Positions 6,524 through 8,087 of a stretch of 8,087 bases of DNA are shown here, piece after piece. This DNA comes from Desulfoplanes sp. (GTDB taxonomy: Bacteria > Desulfobacterota > Desulfovibrionia > Desulfovibrionales > Desulfomicrobiaceae): assembly GCA_028708105.1 (NCBI GenBank), contig JAQVZR010000063.1:1-8087 (forward strand), read 5' to 3'. Numbering within the stretch: position 1 is the stretch's first letter; the number at the start of each line of letters is the position of its first letter. The position numbers and the translations under genes were made by a program. The notes under the pieces are model-generated. The model was not told the origin of the DNA and did no database searches. It saw only the letters and a list, made by a program, of their open reading frames with translations.

Positions 6524-6592
6524 ATGAACATTCCCAGCATTTCATACCCATATTATTATTACCGTATGGACTCATTGCCTGGGGTGTACTGA
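6524..6592 (+). CDS. Putative tyrosine-rich leader peptide of tyrS
   Basis: A 22-codon frame from ATG 6524 to TGA 6590-6592 lies upstream of the terminator that precedes tyrS. It has six tyrosines: Y8, Y10-Y13 (together Y-P-Y-Y-Y-Y, codons 6545-6562) and Y22, the last codon before the stop. Such clusters of the cognate amino acid mark ribosome-mediated attenuation leaders, as in the Phe-rich leader of E. coli pheST. The expected role is cis regulation: ribosome speed over the Tyr codons would report charged tRNA-Tyr and steer the downstream RNA folds. The frame is closed by TAA at 6500-6502 with no other ATG, GTG or TTG start before 6524. Weak points: no Shine-Dalgarno is visible, and the TAT run could be an AT-rich trinucleotide repeat. 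The only nearby gene is tyrS, which fits. I regard it as likely but unproven. Confidence 0.62.
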   Translation: MNIPSISYPYYYYRMDSLPGVY

Positions 6593-6603
6593 CAGACCAA
6601 ATA

Positions 6604-6652
6604 AGCCGCAGGAAAAACCCAGTGCGGCTGGAAAATATTCCCAAAGGCCGTG
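6604..6652 (+). promoter_or_regulatory. Leader hairpin and alternative antiterminator pairing of the tyrS attenuator
   Basis: Segment 1 AGCCGCA (6604-6610) pairs perfectly with segment 2 TGCGGCT (6623-6629). Segment 2 can instead pair along seven positions, three of them G-U, with 6646-6652, the 5' arm of the terminator. The two pairings are mutually exclusive, so 1:2 would permit the terminator and 2:3 would prevent it. A further competitor is 6575-6583 with 6618-6627 (one bulge at 6623). Energies were not computed. Confidence 0.5.
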
Positions 6653-6672
6653 ACATACACACGGCCTTTTTT
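6643..6672 (+). terminator. Intrinsic terminator acting as attenuator upstream of tyrS
   Basis: AAAGGCCGTG (6643-6652) and CACGGCCTTT (6660-6669) form a perfect 10-bp stem with a 7-base loop, ending in a six-T run (6667-6672). It lies only 8 bases before the tyrS ribosome site, leaving no room for a promoter between them, so tyrS mRNA must pass through it. That makes a conditional terminator more likely than a simple end of the glt transcript. Confidence 0.82.
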
Positions 6673-6680
6673 ATTGCTGC

Positions 6681-6686
6681 GAGGAG
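6681..6686 (+). promoter_or_regulatory. tyrS: Ribosome binding site that fixes the tyrS start
   Basis: GAGGAG is 8 bases before ATG 6695. The frame is open upstream to an ATG at 6650, but that one lies in the terminator stem and has no ribosome site. Confidence 0.85.
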
Positions 6687-6694
6687 AAAAACGA

Positions 6695-7978
6695 ATGAAT
6701 GTTTTAGATGAGCTTAAAACGCGCGGGTTTATTGAAAATACCACCCACGATAAGGAACTTGAGGACTACCTCAACAACGGCAACGCGACCATGTATGTAG
6801 GATTTGACCCCACAGCATCCAGTTTGCATGTCGGTCACCTTATCCCCATCATGTCCCTGGCCCACATGCAGCGTCATGGTCACCGTCCCATCGCCCTTGT
6901 AGGGGGAGGAACCGCACGCATCGGCGATCCCAGCGGCCGCTCTGAACTTAGACAGATGATGACATATGAGACCATTGAGGGCAACGTGGCCGGCATCAAA
7001 AAACAGCTGTCTCACTTTCTGGATTTTACCGGGGGCAAAGCCATTTTGGCCAACAACGCTGACTGGCTGGCCAAACTGGAATACATCCCCTTTCTGCGTG
7101 AAATAGGACGTCATTTCAGCGTCAACAGGATGATTAAATTCGAAAGTTACAAGCAGCGTTTACATTCCGACGAAGGACTCAACTTTATCGAATTTAATTA
7201 CATGCTTCTGCAGTCCTATGATTTTTTGAATCTCTTTGATACCTACTCCTGCCGTTTGCAGATGGGCGGCAGCGACCAATGGGGCAACATCGTGGCCGGC
7301 ATCGAACTGACCCGCAAGATGCGTCAGGAAACAGTGTTCGGCATGACCTTTCCCCTGATTACCAAGAGTGACGGTTCCAAAATGGGCAAGACAGCCAAGG
7401 GAGCAGTATGGCTTGATCCCGAAAAGACATCCCCGTACGAGTATTTCCAGTTCTGGGTCAACACCCAGGACGGGGACGTGGCCAAGTTCATGAAACTGTT
7501 TACCTTCCTTCCTCTGGACGAAATCGTAACGGTGGAGACCTTCCAGGATGCGGACATCAATCTGGCCAAAACTATTCTAGCCTATGAAGCCACCAAGCTG
7601 GCCCACGGAGAAGTTGAGGCAAAGAAGGCTCTGGCAGCTGCTGCCAGTATGTTCGGTTCCAGAGAAATCCCTGCAACCCTGCTTCCTGCAAGCACCATTC
7701 CCCGTAAAGCCCTACAGACCTCAACCTCAGTTCCATCCTCTTCACTGGATGCTGCAGAACTCGCCCAAGGCATACCGGCCTTTAAACTCTTTGTAAGCAC
7801 GGGGCTTTGTACTTCAGGCGGCGAAGCCAAGCGACTCATCAAGCAGGGCGGTGCAAGCATCAACGACACAAAGATCACTCAGTTCGACCAAATGATCACA
7901 GCTGGCAACATGGATGACGGCACCCTCCTGCTTAAGGCGGGCAAAAAACGGTTCCACAAAATCACGATCACCCAATAA
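6695..7978 (+). CDS. tyrS: Tyrosyl-tRNA synthetase
   Basis: Class I aminoacyl-tRNA synthetase that activates tyrosine with ATP and charges tRNA-Tyr in the cytoplasm; it acts as a homodimer in bacteria. It has 427 residues, close to the usual bacterial length (about 420). Tyr-site and ATP-site residues fall where the well-studied Bacillus stearothermophilus enzyme has them: Y34 (YVGFDPTA), HVGH 45-48 (HIGH motif), D78 (ARIGDPSGR), Y169, Q173 and D176 (YMLLQSYD), and Q195 (GGSDQWG). KMGKT at 229-233 is the KMSKS loop. The last 65 or so residues, with the segment GGEAKRLIKQGGASIN, are the S4-type tRNA-binding domain. Numbering with the reference supports ATG 6695 as the start rather than 6650, which would add 15 residues encoded by terminator sequence. 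Expression is probably set by the upstream Tyr leader and terminator. No terminator with a T run is visible after the stop, so a downstream gene may be cotranscribed. Confidence 0.98.
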   Translation: MNVLDELKTRGFIENTTHDKELEDYLNNGNATMYVGFDPTASSLHVGHLIPIMSLAHMQRHGHRPIALVGGGTARIGDPSGRSELRQMMTYETIEGNVAGIKKQLSHFLDFTGGKAILANNADWLAKLEYIPFLREIGRHFSVNRMIKFESYKQRLHSDEGLNFIEFNYMLLQSYDFLNLFDTYSCRLQMGGSDQWGNIVAGIELTRKMRQETVFGMTFPLITKSDGSKMGKTAKGAVWLDPEKTSPYEYFQFWVNTQDGDVAKFMKLFTFLPLDEIVTVETFQDADINLAKTILAYEATKLAHGEVEAKKALAAAASMFGSREIPATLLPASTIPRKALQTSTSVPSSSLDAAELAQGIPAFKLFVSTGLCTSGGEAKRLIKQGGASINDTKITQFDQMITAGNMDDGTLLLKAGKKRFHKITITQ

Positions 7979-7986
7979 AAACTATT

Positions 7987-8051
7987 TTGGAACCGCGTTG
8001 TTATGGATGCCTATTAAAATTGCTCAAGCTTGATAGGTTCGCGGCCTCCAA
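7987..8051. repeat. Long imperfect hairpin just after tyrS
   Basis: TTGGA (7987-7991) pairs with TCCAA (8047-8051), CCGCG (7993-7997) with CGCGG (8040-8044), and CCTATTAA (8010-8017) with TTGATAGG (8030-8037, one G-T pair). The first two helices are separated by a 1x2 internal loop. The inner loop overlaps the palindrome TCAAGCTTGA (8024-8033). There is no following T run. It may be an mRNA 3' structure, a leader element of the next gene or the end of a small repeat. The rest of 7979-8087 shows nothing else that I can support. Confidence 0.5.
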
Positions 8052-8087
8052 TGTGCGTATTCAGAATCCGTAGAGACTCCCCTTACG

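Noticed and set aside
6650..6694. An earlier in-frame tyrS start at 6650
   Set aside because: It lies inside the terminator stem and has no ribosome site. The start at 6695 has GAGGAG at the right distance and gives residue numbering matching the reference TyrRS.
6488..6694. T-box riboswitch controlling tyrS
   Set aside because: The conserved T-box antiterminator sequence and stem I elements are not visible. The Tyr-rich frame offers a different explanation.
8015..8085. Tail of a convergent minus-strand gene at the right edge
   Set aside because: One frame looks protein-like for 22 codons, but an in-frame TAA at 8083-8085 closes it. No other minus frame stays open across the edge sequence.

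Overview
The window looks like a chromosomal core region of a strict or facultative anaerobe, most likely a sulfate-reducer-type member of the Desulfobacterota (former Deltaproteobacteria, for example Desulfovibrionales). This is an inference from the iron-sulfur-rich, split, archaeal-style glutamate synthase, from the moderately GC-rich coding style and from clear Shine-Dalgarno sites on most genes. No marker gene fixes the taxon. I see no phage, transposase, CRISPR, tRNA or rRNA gene.

Layout. Bases 1-754 (minus strand) hold an RluA-type RNA pseudouridine synthase whose C-terminal end lies outside the window. Bases 755-971 are a divergent control region with a candidate promoter for each direction and two short dyads. 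Bases 972-6337 (plus) hold a three-gene glutamate synthase locus: a class II glutamine amidotransferase subunit (972-2102), an FMN synthase subunit with a two-cluster ferredoxin head (2066-3700), and, after a 252-bp gap, a fusion of the GXGXG domain with a GltD-like FAD/NAD(P) oxidoreductase and a C-terminal ferredoxin (3953-6337). Together they contain every domain of bacterial GltB plus GltD, re-divided over three polypeptides. They would transfer the amide nitrogen of glutamine to 2-oxoglutarate, with electrons running NAD(P)H to FAD to Fe-S to FMN.

The two gaps in and after this locus (3701-3952 and 6338-6450) hold degenerate tracts with a clear 7-base period. They are non-coding and resemble short heptamer repeat (STRR-like) sequence.

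Bases 6450-6694 are the most interesting part: a candidate attenuation leader of tyrS. A 22-codon open frame (6524-6592) contains six Tyr codons, five of them in the stretch Y-P-Y-Y-Y-Y. It is followed by a 7-bp hairpin, a possible antiterminator pairing and a perfect 10-bp intrinsic terminator whose T run ends 8 bases before the tyrS Shine-Dalgarno. There is no room for a promoter after the terminator, so tyrS must be read through it. This points to translation-dependent control of tyrosyl-tRNA synthetase by charged tRNA-Tyr supply, although the switching polarity is not settled by eye.

Bases 6695-7978 encode tyrosyl-tRNA synthetase, complete and with all the main active-site residues. The last 109 bases hold a long imperfect hairpin (7987-8051) and no gene that I can support.
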